Positions 56,165 through 64,000 of a stretch of 64,000 bases of DNA are shown here, in pieces; within the stretch, counting starts at the first letter, position 1; every line of letters starts with the position of its first letter. The position numbers and the translations under genes are program-made. Source of the DNA: Muribaculaceae bacterium (GTDB taxonomy: Bacteria; Bacteroidota; Bacteroidia; Bacteroidales; Muribaculaceae); NCBI GenBank assembly GCA_022509165.1, contig JAFLTT010000003.1:1-64000 (forward strand). Direction: 5' to 3'. The notes beneath the pieces were generated by a model. It did not search any database. It saw only the letters and a program-made list of their open reading frames with translations, and was not told the origin of the DNA.

Positions 56165-57733
56165 ATGTCGTGCCATCCTAACAACATGGTTATGATAAAA
56201 AAGAATTTAATGACTTATTCATTGGCGCTTTTTATAGCCACCATGTCTTTCACATCTTGTGTGAAATCTCACGGCTCTGAAAATGATGCCTCGGCTCAAC
56301 CTTTGGTTGTGCAACACAATAACGCTAATTCCGACGACAGTAACTTTATCCGTACATCTGTACGTCCAGGATCTTTTGAAACTGATTTTACTGTAGCGGC
56401 AGAAAAAACAGTTAATGAAGTAGTATGTATCAAAAGTTTTGCTACCCCAAGGCAAAATCCATATAACGGTGGTGGTTATGACCCCTTCGGTATGTTCGAT
56501 TTCTTCTTCGGTCCGCAGGAACGTCAGCCACAAAGACGTCAGCAACAGCGTAATTCCGAACCCGTGCAGACAGGATTGGGATCAGGAGTTATTCTTTCGT
56601 CGGATGGCTATATCGTAACTAACAATCACGTAATTGATGGCGCAGAGAAACTGGAAGTGCTTCTCAATGATAATTCAACTTACGAGGCCACTGTGGTTGG
56701 TACAGATGAAGCAACCGACCTCGCTTTGATAAAAATAGACGCCGAAGGACTTTCAGCTATAGAATTTGGTGACAGTGAAGCTGTAAAGATTGGTGAATGG
56801 GTACTCGCTGTAGGTAATCCATTTGGATTTAATTCTACAGTCACAGCCGGTATTGTGAGTGCAAAAGCACGAAGCCTCGGTCAGTCATCAAGAAATGGCA
56901 GGATGGGTATTGAATCTTTCATTCAGACAGATGCTGCTCTTAATCCCGGTAACTCGGGCGGTGCATTAGTAAACCTAAAAGGTGAACTAATAGGTATCAA
57001 TTCTGCTATTTATTCCAATACTGGCAGTTATTCAGGATTCTCATTTGCCATTCCTACTTCTATCGTGAAGAAAGTGATGGTAGACTTGAAGCAATATGGC
57101 ACTGTTCAGAGAGCTGTACTTGGTTGCAGTGTGACCGAACTCGATGCTAAGATCGCTAAAGAAAAAGATATTACAGCAGTGAAATCCGGTCTTCTCGTAC
57201 GCGAAGTCACTGACAGGAGCACCGCAATGGAACTCGGACTCAAGGAAAATGATGTGATCACAGCTATAAATGGCGTTGACGTCAACAACTTTGCACAACT
57301 TGTGGAGCAACTTAACAAGTATCGTCCGGGAGATCAGATTACCGTGACTTATTACCGCAATAATAAGAAAGAACAGAAAACCGGTACTTTAAGAAATACT
57401 CAGGGAAGTACTCAGATCACCAAGAAGGGTGAATTCTCCGACATGGGTTGTGCATTCATGAAAGTAAGTGATGAAACCAAAAAGAAACTCGGAATTTCAG
57501 CAGGCGTGAGTGTTGCCGGTGTTAAGAATGGTCCTTTCAAGGATGCAGGAGTGAAAGATGGTTTCGTAATTACTGAGATCAATGGTAAGTCTGTCAATTC
57601 CGTAGACGACGTGGAGAAAATATTCAATCAGATCATGAAAAATGATGATGAAGACAAGGTAATGTTCCTGGTAGGATTATATCCCAACGGAAGAAAATAC
57701 TATTATGCTGTGAATCTACAGCCTGAGTCATGA
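56165..57733 (+). CDS. DegP/HtrA-like serine protease
   Basis: 522 aa as in the ORF track; the real start may be the ATG at 56186 or 56192, which brings the signal sequence (LALFIATMSFTSC) to the N-terminus. Triad: His in VTNNHVIDGA, Asp in ATDLALIKID and Ser in NPGNSGGALVN. Two PDZ domains follow (about 310-400 and 430-515). It degrades or refolds misfolded periplasmic proteins. A Gln/Arg-rich insert (QERQPQRRQQQRNSE) lies in the LA-loop region before the protease core. Confidence 0.93.
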   Translation: MSCHPNNMVMIKKNLMTYSLALFIATMSFTSCVKSHGSENDASAQPLVVQHNNANSDDSNFIRTSVRPGSFETDFTVAAEKTVNEVVCIKSFATPRQNPYNGGGYDPFGMFDFFFGPQERQPQRRQQQRNSEPVQTGLGSGVILSSDGYIVTNNHVIDGAEKLEVLLNDNSTYEATVVGTDEATDLALIKIDAEGLSAIEFGDSEAVKIGEWVLAVGNPFGFNSTVTAGIVSAKARSLGQSSRNGRMGIESFIQTDAALNPGNSGGALVNLKGELIGINSAIYSNTGSYSGFSFAIPTSIVKKVMVDLKQYGTVQRAVLGCSVTELDAKIAKEKDITAVKSGLLVREVTDRSTAMELGLKENDVITAINGVDVNNFAQLVEQLNKYRPGDQITVTYYRNNKKEQKTGTLRNTQGSTQITKKGEFSDMGCAFMKVSDETKKKLGISAGVSVAGVKNGPFKDAGVKDGFVITEINGKSVNSVDDVEKIFNQIMKNDDEDKVMFLVGLYPNGRKYYYAVNLQPES

Positions 57734-57777
57734 TGATTTTGGTGAAATATTCTGATGCTATATAGTTAATTGGAAGA

Positions 57778-57806
57778 CATCCCGAATTTTTCGGGATGTT
57801 TTTTTA
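57778..57806 (+). terminator. Terminator after the DegP-like gene
   Basis: CATCCCGAA-TTT-TTCGGGATG followed by eight T. Confidence 0.88.
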
Positions 57807-57827
57807 TTATTTTATAAAATAATACAC

Positions 57828-57898
57828 TAACTTTGTCGTTTAGGTTAAAGCGGTATAACGCATAATTAAGTCTACAGGATTAGGATTAACTACTTTTG
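57828..57898 (+). promoter_or_regulatory. Two predicted -7 boxes before the sigma factor pair
   Basis: TAACTTTG (57828-57835) and TACTTTTG (57891-57898) both fit TAnnTTTG. The second lies only about 20 nt before the ATG at 57918. Neither has a TTG at the ideal -33 position. Nothing comparable lies between the two sigma genes, which are 14 bp apart. Confidence 0.4.
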
Positions 57899-57917
57899 CG
57901 CAATTTCTAAGTAATCT

Positions 57918-58781
57918 ATGAGACAACTTAAAATTACTCCGGGTAATATTACAGCCCGTGGTACAAGATCTATAGAAAAATACCTTCAGGAAATAGGACA
58001 CTGCGATCTTATCAGTGCCAATGAAGAGGTAGAACTTACACAAAAAATTAAAAAAGGAGACGTAGAAGCTCGCAACAAATTGGTAATGGCCAATTTGCGT
58101 TTCGTCGTTTCTGTAGCTAAACAATATCAGAACCAGGGCCTTAGTCTGGAAGATCTGATCGATGAAGGTAACATCGGGCTTATCAGAGCTGCAGAAAAAT
58201 TTGACGAAACAAGAGGTTTCAAATTTATCTCATATGCCGTTTGGTGGATTCGCCAAAGCATCCTCTCTGCCCTTGAAGAGCAGACACGTATTGTAAGGTT
58301 ACCTCAAAACCAGGTGGGTATCCAGAAAAAGATTTCTCAGGCTAACATGGAATTCGAACAGAAACATGGACGCCTCCCTTCTTCTGAAGAACTTTCTGAG
58401 ATACTTGACCTTCCTGCCAACAAAATTGAAGAACTCATAAAAGTTTCCGGAAAACACATCTCAATGGATGCTCCTTTTGCTGACGGGGAAGACGGTTCTT
58501 TGCTCGATGTACTGCCTAATAACGACAGTCCCAGAGCTGACTCCGTGCTTAATAAAGAGAGCCTCAGTAAAGAAATAGACCGGGCCCTTATGCAGCTTTA
58601 CGACCGTGAACGCGAAATCCTTAAGATGTTTTTTGGAATCGGTTGTCAGGAAATGTCTCTCGAAGAGATCGGGGATAAGTTCGACCTTACAAGGGAGCGT
58701 GTGCGCCAGATTAAAGAGAAGGCTATCAAAAGACTCAAAGGTCAGAAAAGCCGCCTTCTCAGAAGTTACCTTGGCGAATAA
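57918..58781 (+). CDS. Sigma-70 factor, paralogue of RpoD (first of tandem pair)
   Basis: 287 aa. Regions 1.2, 2, 3 and 4 of a group 1-like sigma are complete, without the long 1.1 region, as in Bacteroidetes. Regions 2.3-2.4 ([22 protein letters not shown]) and 4.2 ([22 protein letters not shown]) match its neighbour exactly. Differences concentrate in the N-terminus ([14 protein letters not shown]), region 3 ([25 protein letters not shown]) and the 4.1 entry. Both predicted -7 boxes in front of the pair precede this gene, so it leads the unit. It is the more divergent copy from the Bacteroides consensus, so I take it as the duplicate; its role is unknown. Confidence 0.88.
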   Translation: MRQLKITPGNITARGTRSIEKYLQEIGHCDLISANEEVELTQKIKKGDVEARNKLVMANLRFVVSVAKQYQNQGLSLEDLIDEGNIGLIRAAEKFDETRGFKFISYAVWWIRQSILSALEEQTRIVRLPQNQVGIQKKISQANMEFEQKHGRLPSSEELSEILDLPANKIEELIKVSGKHISMDAPFADGEDGSLLDVLPNNDSPRADSVLNKESLSKEIDRALMQLYDREREILKMFFGIGCQEMSLEEIGDKFDLTRERVRQIKEKAIKRLKGQKSRLLRSYLGE

Positions 58782-58795
58782 ATTCTGTTTCCGGA

Positions 58796-59656
58796 ATGCG
58801 GCAATTAAAAATCACCAAATCAATTACTAATCGCGAAAGCGCTTCTCTTGATACCTATCTTTCGGAAATAGGACGTGAAGAACTTATTTCTCCGGCTGAA
58901 GAAGTAGAACTGGCTCAAAGAATCAAAAAAGGGGATCATGCGGCTCTTGAAAAACTCACAAGAGCCAACCTTCGTTTTGTCGTTTCTGTAGCCAAGCAAT
59001 ATCAAAACCAAGGCCTTAGTCTTCCCGACCTTATTAATGAGGGGAATCTGGGACTTATTCGTGCTGCAAAAAAATTTGATGAGACGCGTGGGTTCAAATT
59101 CATCTCTTATGCAGTATGGTGGATCCGCCAAAGCATATTGCAGGCCCTTGCAGAACAAAGTCGTATCGTAAGGTTGCCATTAAATCAGGTAGGCTCTCTA
59201 AACAAAATTACTAAGGAGCTTTCTAAATTTGAACAAGAAAATCAGCGCCGTCCCTCTCCGGAAGAATTGGCTGATAGGCTCGGAATGCCGGTAGACAAGG
59301 TTGCTGACGCTTTAAAAGTTTCCGGCCGCCATATTTCGGTCGACGCCCCGTTTACCGATGGTGAAGACAATTCCCTCCTTGATGTGTTGCCGAATGAAAA
59401 CAGCCCTATGGCCGACAGAACGCTCAATCAAGAAAGCCTTTCTCGTGAAATTGACAGAGCTCTCAAGCAACTATACGACCGAGAGAGGGATATTATCAAA
59501 ATGTTTTTTGGTATTGGATATCCCGAAATGTCGCTTGAAGAAATAGGTGATAAATTCGGCCTTACCCGTGAAAGAGTGCGCCAGATTAAAGAGAAGGCTA
59601 TAAAAAGGCTAAAAGGACAGAAAAGCAAACTCCTTAAATCTTATCTCGGAGAATAA
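58796..59656 (+). CDS. rpoD: Primary sigma factor RpoD
   Basis: 286 aa. Begins [22 protein letters not shown], the N-terminus typical of the Bacteroidetes primary sigma factor, and has the standard region 2 ([53 protein letters not shown]) and region 4 helix-turn-helix. It directs RNA polymerase to the TAnnTTTG promoters seen throughout the window. It is 14 bp downstream of its paralogue with no visible promoter between, so the two are probably co-transcribed. Confidence 0.95.
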   Translation: MRQLKITKSITNRESASLDTYLSEIGREELISPAEEVELAQRIKKGDHAALEKLTRANLRFVVSVAKQYQNQGLSLPDLINEGNLGLIRAAKKFDETRGFKFISYAVWWIRQSILQALAEQSRIVRLPLNQVGSLNKITKELSKFEQENQRRPSPEELADRLGMPVDKVADALKVSGRHISVDAPFTDGEDNSLLDVLPNENSPMADRTLNQESLSREIDRALKQLYDRERDIIKMFFGIGYPEMSLEEIGDKFGLTRERVRQIKEKAIKRLKGQKSKLLKSYLGE

Positions 59657-59702
59657 TCTATCTATAATCTCACTATAAACAATATTAACTAAAGATAAAA
59701 TT

Positions 59703-62327
59703 ATGGATCCCCAATATAATCCCGAACATGTAGAGAATAAATGGTATGCATATTGGATGGAAAATGGTTTGTTTCATTCCACTCCTGACGACCGGGAGCC
59801 TTTCTGCATAGTGATTCCACCTCCAAATGTTACGGGTGTTCTCCACATGGGCCACATGTTGAATAATACCATTCAGGACATTCTTACACGTAGAGCAAGA
59901 ATGTTAGGTAAAAATGCATTATGGGTTCCGGGTACAGATCATGCCGCTATTTCAACAGAAGCAAAAGTAGTGGCAAAACTTGCCGAACAAGGTATAAAAA
60001 AGAATTCTCTTACTCGTGAAGAATTTTTGACACATGCCTGGGATTGGACTGATAAATATGGTGGCATCATCCTGAAGCAATTACGGAAATTAGGGGCTTC
60101 TTGTGATTGGGAACGTACTGCATTCACCATGGATGAAATTCGTTCCAAAAGTGTGATTCATGTTTTCTGTGACTTGTTTGACCGTGGACTCATTTACCGG
60201 GGAGTAAGAATGGTCAACTGGGATCCTAAAGCCCTCACAGCTCTTTCTGACGAAGAAGTAATTTATAAGGAAGAAAACAGTAAACTCTTCTATCTAAAAT
60301 ACATGGTAGAAGATGAGCCTGACAAATATATTGTCGTGGCAACTACCCGCCCTGAAACCATACTCGGCGATACCGCCGTTTGCGTCAACCCCAATGATGA
60401 AAGATATCAGTGGCTGAAAGGAAAGAGAGTGATCGTGCCTCTTGTAGGTCGTGCTGTACCCGTAATTATGGATGATTACGTGGAAATGGATTTCGGCACC
60501 GGATGTCTAAAAGTAACTCCGGCTCACGACGTCAACGACTATATGCTCGGGGATAAATATAATCTTGATAGCATCGATATCTTCAACGACAACGGCACTA
60601 TTTCTGAAAAAGGTGGAATGTATGTCGGGATGGACCGTTTCGATGTAAGGAAACAGATTTCCAAAGACCTTGATGAGAAAGGTCTCCTGGAAAAAACTGA
60701 AGATTACGTCAATAAAGTGGGCCATTCAGAAAGAACTGATGCCGTGATTGAACCCAAACTTTCCATGCAATGGTTTGTAAAAATGGAAGGTCTGGCAAAG
60801 CCGGCATTGGAAGCCGTAGAGAATGGCGACATTAAATTTGTACCGGATAAGTTCCGTAATACCTACCGTTATTGGATGTCGAATATAAAAGACTGGTGTA
60901 TATCGCGCCAGTTATGGTGGGGTCATCAGATACCTGCCTGGTATCTTCCTAACGGAGGCTTCGTGGTAGCGGAAAATGAGGAAGAAGCTTTGTTAAAGGC
61001 CATTGAAAAGACAGGAAATCCTGAACTTACTTTAAGTGACCTTCATCGCGACCCGGATTGTCTTGACACATGGTTCTCTTCATGGTTGTGGCCTATTTCT
61101 CTTTTCAATGGTATCCTTGATCCCGAGAATAAAGATTTCAAGTATTATTATCCCACTACCGATCTTGTCACCGCACCCGATATCATATTTTTCTGGGTTG
61201 CCAGAATGATTATTGCCGGATATGCCTTCTGCAATGAAAAACCATTCTCCAACGTATATTTTACAGGCATTGTCAGGGACAAAATCGGACGGAAAATGTC
61301 TAAGTCTTTGGGTAATTCACCTGACCCGTTAGACTTGATTGATAAATTCGGAGCCGATGGTGTCAGAATGGGACTCATGCTGGGAGCACCTGCCGGTCAC
61401 GACATAATGTATGATGATTCTTTATGCGAACAGGGTCGTAATTTCTGTAATAAGATCTGGAATGCCTTCCGCCTTGTGAAGGGATGGGAAGTAGATGGAG
61501 AAAAACCTCAACCGGAGGCTTCTAAAGTAGCAGTAGAGTGGTTTGACAGTGTGCTGGCTAAAGCCATTGATGAAACTGACGACCTTATGGGTAAGTTCCG
61601 TATTTCGGAAGCCCTGATGGTCACTTATAAACTTTTCTGGGATGAATTCTCTGCCTGGTATCTGGAAATTATAAAGCCTGCTTATGGTTCTCCTATTGAC
61701 AAAGCGACTTATGACGCCACATTGAAATTTTTCGATGTACTCCTTAAGCTCCTGCACCCATTCATGCCTTTTATTACGGAGGAACTATGGCAGAATCTCG
61801 AACCTCGAAAGGAGGGCGAAAGCATAATGGTGGCTTTGCTTCCGAAAGCCAAAACCTTCGAGACAAAAATTATTTCTGAATTCGATATTTTAAAAGAAAC
61901 TGTTGCCGGTATTCGTACTATCCGCAAACAGAAGAACATTCCTCAGAAAGAAGCACTCGAGCTTCTTGTAAAGGGAGAATATAACGGAAATATGAATTCA
62001 GTGCTGGAAAAAATTGCTAATATATCATCCATCACAGAAAGCGATGATAAACCTGCAGGCGCAATTTCATTCATTGTAGGAGCAACTGAATACAGTATTC
62101 CGGTGCAACAATCAATCAATATTGACGAAGAACTTAAAAAACTTGAAACAGACCTGGAATATTATAATAAATTCTTGCAATCAGTGAGAAAAAAACTGAG
62201 CAATGAAAAATTTGTGGCTAACGCCCCTGAACAAGTAGTGGCATTGGAACGCAAAAAAGAATCGGATGCTTTGGAGAAAATCAATACAATTAATGCATCT
62301 ATTCTTTCATTAAAAGGCATGGCCTGA
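59703..62327 (+). CDS. valS: Valyl-tRNA synthetase
   Basis: 874 aa. Class I motifs HMGH (in [14 protein letters not shown]) and KMSKS (in [10 protein letters not shown]), an editing domain with [13 protein letters not shown], and a C-terminal coiled-coil arm ([24 protein letters not shown]). It charges tRNA-Val. It follows rpoD by 46 nt and may belong to the same operon. Confidence 0.97.
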   Translation: MDPQYNPEHVENKWYAYWMENGLFHSTPDDREPFCIVIPPPNVTGVLHMGHMLNNTIQDILTRRARMLGKNALWVPGTDHAAISTEAKVVAKLAEQGIKKNSLTREEFLTHAWDWTDKYGGIILKQLRKLGASCDWERTAFTMDEIRSKSVIHVFCDLFDRGLIYRGVRMVNWDPKALTALSDEEVIYKEENSKLFYLKYMVEDEPDKYIVVATTRPETILGDTAVCVNPNDERYQWLKGKRVIVPLVGRAVPVIMDDYVEMDFGTGCLKVTPAHDVNDYMLGDKYNLDSIDIFNDNGTISEKGGMYVGMDRFDVRKQISKDLDEKGLLEKTEDYVNKVGHSERTDAVIEPKLSMQWFVKMEGLAKPALEAVENGDIKFVPDKFRNTYRYWMSNIKDWCISRQLWWGHQIPAWYLPNGGFVVAENEEEALLKAIEKTGNPELTLSDLHRDPDCLDTWFSSWLWPISLFNGILDPENKDFKYYYPTTDLVTAPDIIFFWVARMIIAGYAFCNEKPFSNVYFTGIVRDKIGRKMSKSLGNSPDPLDLIDKFGADGVRMGLMLGAPAGHDIMYDDSLCEQGRNFCNKIWNAFRLVKGWEVDGEKPQPEASKVAVEWFDSVLAKAIDETDDLMGKFRISEALMVTYKLFWDEFSAWYLEIIKPAYGSPIDKATYDATLKFFDVLLKLLHPFMPFITEELWQNLEPRKEGESIMVALLPKAKTFETKIISEFDILKETVAGIRTIRKQKNIPQKEALELLVKGEYNGNMNSVLEKIANISSITESDDKPAGAISFIVGATEYSIPVQQSINIDEELKKLETDLEYYNKFLQSVRKKLSNEKFVANAPEQVVALERKKESDALEKINTINASILSLKGMA

Positions 62328-62354
62328 AAGATAAAATAGATATTTGAAAACCAA

Positions 62355-62375
62355 AGACCTGATGATTTCAGGTCT
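62355..62375. terminator. Hairpin between convergent valS and ald
   Basis: AGACCTGA / TCAGGTCT, an 8-bp stem. On the minus side it is followed by TTGGTTTTC and would terminate ald; its plus-side tail is poor. A second GC-rich inverted repeat (CCCGG...CCGGG, about 62391-62411) lies nearby. Confidence 0.55.
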
Positions 62376-62442
62376 GCACTAAAGAAATCCCGGATCCTCA
62401 CGGACCCGGGTTTCCTATTCATGATGTTGGTTAATTAATTCT

Positions 62443-63549
62443 TTATAGGTTGAGAGGTGTATATTGTAGATCCCAGGCTTCTGCCACCGCTTTATAAGTG
62501 ACTTTACCATCTACTATATTTACACCTTCAGCCAGACCCGCATCACGCTTGCATGCTTCGATCCATCCCAAATCTGCCAGTTTCAATGCATATGGCAAAG
62601 TGGCGTTGGTAAGTGCCAGTGTTGAAGTGAAAGGCACTGCACCCGGGATATTGGCTACGGCATAATGTATCACGCCATCTACTTCGTATGTAGGCTCGCT
62701 ATGGGTAGTGGCTTTTGAGGTATCCAGGCTTCCGCCTTGGTCGATTGCTACGTCTACTATCACGCTTCCCTTCTTCATCTGAGGCAGCATATCTCTTGTG
62801 ATGAGATGAGGAGCTTTGGCTCCCGGTATAAGCACAGAACTTATCACAAGATCAGTCGTAGGCAATTCTGATTCTATATTATGTCTGTTGCTATATAAAG
62901 TCTTCACGTTCTTAGGCATCACTTCTGCAAGATGGCGTAATGTGGGAAGGGAGATATCACAGATTGTAACGTCTGCTCCTAATCCGGCTGCCATAAGAGC
63001 TGCATTGCGACCTACTACACCTGCTCCGAGCACAAGAACTTTAGCCGGTTTCACTCCCGGTACACCTCCCAGAAGTATACCTCTTCCTCCTTGGGGTTTC
63101 TCAAGAAAACGAGCTCCTTCCTGAACTGACATTCTTCCGGCCACTTCACTCATCGGGATGAGCAATGGCAAACTACCATCTTTACCTTTAACAGTTTCGT
63201 AGGCTATACATACAGCACCACTTTTAATCATAGCTTCTGTCAAGGCCAGCTCACTTGCAAAATGAAAATATGTGAAAAGAACCTGACCTTTTTTCACTAA
63301 TTTATATTCCGGTTCAATAGGTTCTTTTACCTTGATTATCATTTCCCCTATGGAGTATACGTCTTCAATGGTAGGAAGTATTTTGGCTCCTGCTTTTTCA
63401 TATTCATCATCAGCGAATCCACTGCCTTCTCCGGCACTTTTCTGAACAAATACTTCATGTCCATGCCTCACCAGTTCACTCACTCCTGCCGGGGTGGCAC
63501 CTACTCGGTTTTCATTATTCTTAATTTCTTTGGGAATTCCGATTTTCAT
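62443..63549 (-). CDS. ald: Alanine dehydrogenase
   Basis: 368 aa. MKIGIPKEIKNNENRV at the N-terminus, catalytic region ASELALTEAM, NAD-binding VLGAGVVGRNAA and the conserved SVLIPGAKAPHLI and DVAIDQGG segments. It interconverts pyruvate and alanine with NADH and ammonium. Monocistronic by appearance. Confidence 0.95.
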   Translation of the reverse strand: MKIGIPKEIKNNENRVGATPAGVSELVRHGHEVFVQKSAGEGSGFADDEYEKAGAKILPTIEDVYSIGEMIIKVKEPIEPEYKLVKKGQVLFTYFHFASELALTEAMIKSGAVCIAYETVKGKDGSLPLLIPMSEVAGRMSVQEGARFLEKPQGGRGILLGGVPGVKPAKVLVLGAGVVGRNAALMAAGLGADVTICDISLPTLRHLAEVMPKNVKTLYSNRHNIESELPTTDLVISSVLIPGAKAPHLITRDMLPQMKKGSVIVDVAIDQGGSLDTSKATTHSEPTYEVDGVIHYAVANIPGAVPFTSTLALTNATLPYALKLADLGWIEACKRDAGLAEGVNIVDGKVTYKAVAEAWDLQYTPLNL

Positions 63550-63685
63550 GGTAGATTTTCTTAAGGTTAAATTCTTTTGGTATTAGATATCGCTAAATTA
63601 ATCAATAATCTTATAATGTAAAATTTTTAAAATAAAAAATTAAATCAGTCTTCCAATTGAAATTTTTTTATATCTATCGGTGCTC

Positions 63686-64000
63686 CTAATGGAAGAAAAA
63701 ATAACTTACAACTACGGCTGCTACGGCTCCTACAATATCGGCAAAGATAGCATAACCGGCTGCATATCGGGTTTTATATACACCTACGCTACCAAAATAT
63801 ACAGCAAGTATATAGAAAGTAGTGTCAGTGGAACCCCTTACGGCAGCCGCAACCCTACTTACAAAGGCATCGGCTCCGTTTGTATTCATCACATCAAGCA
63901 TCATTGCACATGAACCGCTTCCGCTCAAAGGTTTCATTAGCATTGTAGGCAGGGCTCCAACCCAATCGGCATCTATTCCCATATAGGTAACCCCTTTTTC
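63686..64000 (-). CDS. SpmA/SpmB-like membrane protein, C-terminal part (runs off the right edge)
   Basis: Open reading frame continuing beyond the window: the six codons before the ORF-track Met (EKGVTY) are open, so the Met is internal. The visible 105 residues match the C-terminus of spore maturation protein B / nucleoside-recognition (Gate) proteins: LMKPLSGSGS, VRGSTDTTFYILAVYFGSVGVYKTRYA and a terminal hydrophobic helix. In Bacteroidetes these are often SpmA-SpmB fusions of about 400 aa. Function outside sporulating bacteria is unknown. Confidence 0.8.
   Translation of the reverse strand, partial: EKGVTYMGIDADWVGALPTMLMKPLSGSGSCAMMLDVMNTNGADAFVSRVAAAVRGSTDTTFYILAVYFGSVGVYKTRYAAGYAIFADIVGAVAAVVVSYFFFH

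Noticed and set aside
63680-63913. 77-aa plus-strand ORF
   Set aside because: It is antisense to the SpmB-like C-terminus, which is recognisable on the minus strand.

Overview
The window reads as the chromosome of an uncultured or cultured member of the Bacteroidales, possibly Muribaculaceae-like. Supporting this are the 16S rRNA 5' end, the many Bacteroidetes-type promoters (TAnnTTTG, often with TTG about 20 bp upstream), lipoprotein-rich gene content with DUF4493 and PCMD-type proteins, the Bacteroidetes form of the primary sigma factor (starts [10 protein letters not shown]), a DPP III with an HECLGH motif, and a T9SS-like C-terminal tail on an amylase. Family placement is inference; the order-level call is firm. 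All family names here come from reading the sequence, not from a database search. I see no phage, integrase, CRISPR array, restriction or toxin genes.

Layout. 1-408 is the 5' end of a 16S rRNA gene (minus), preceded by its leader and promoter and then a tRNA-Ala(GGC). 1041-11112 (minus) is a run of six surface/outer-membrane genes: two beta-barrel proteins, three DUF4493-type lipoproteins and a PCMD-type lipoprotein. 11294-22456 (minus) is an envelope-biogenesis and DNA-repair block: recQ, three SurA/parvulin-like periplasmic proteins, an OstA/LptA-like protein, mutL and a small PepSY-like lipoprotein. 22975-26648 (minus) holds tig, clpP and clpX, with a palindromic repeat element on each side of clpPX. 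26762-30624 (minus) is a tightly overlapping operon yicC-gmk-nadD-DUF5063-apeB.

From 31088 most genes are on the plus strand: gdhA, tRNA-Thr(CGT), a PurF-like protein, a degenerate M23 protein, dxr, rseP, an RlmI-like methyltransferase, dipeptidyl peptidase III and a two-gene ABC system. A galactanase (GH53, minus) and a large alpha-amylase (GH13 with CBM26-like and SusE/F-like modules, plus) diverge at 44 kb. A tricorn-like protease, dnaE, trxA, an NlpC/P60 lipoprotein (minus), a DegP-like protease, two tandem sigma-70 genes, valS, ald (minus) and the 3' part of a SpmA/SpmB-like gene (minus) complete the window.

The most interesting points are: the tandem pair of group-1-like sigma factors; three nearly identical 408-bp units inside the amylase gene; the six-gene surface lipoprotein operon whose three DUF4493 proteins all carry an Arg-Ala site at residue 55; a 320-bp MITE-like giant palindrome flanked by TAA; an orphan terminator with competing stems upstream of gdhA; and several proteins that keep a family fold but lose a key catalytic residue (PurF-like, M23-like, an ABC ATPase).
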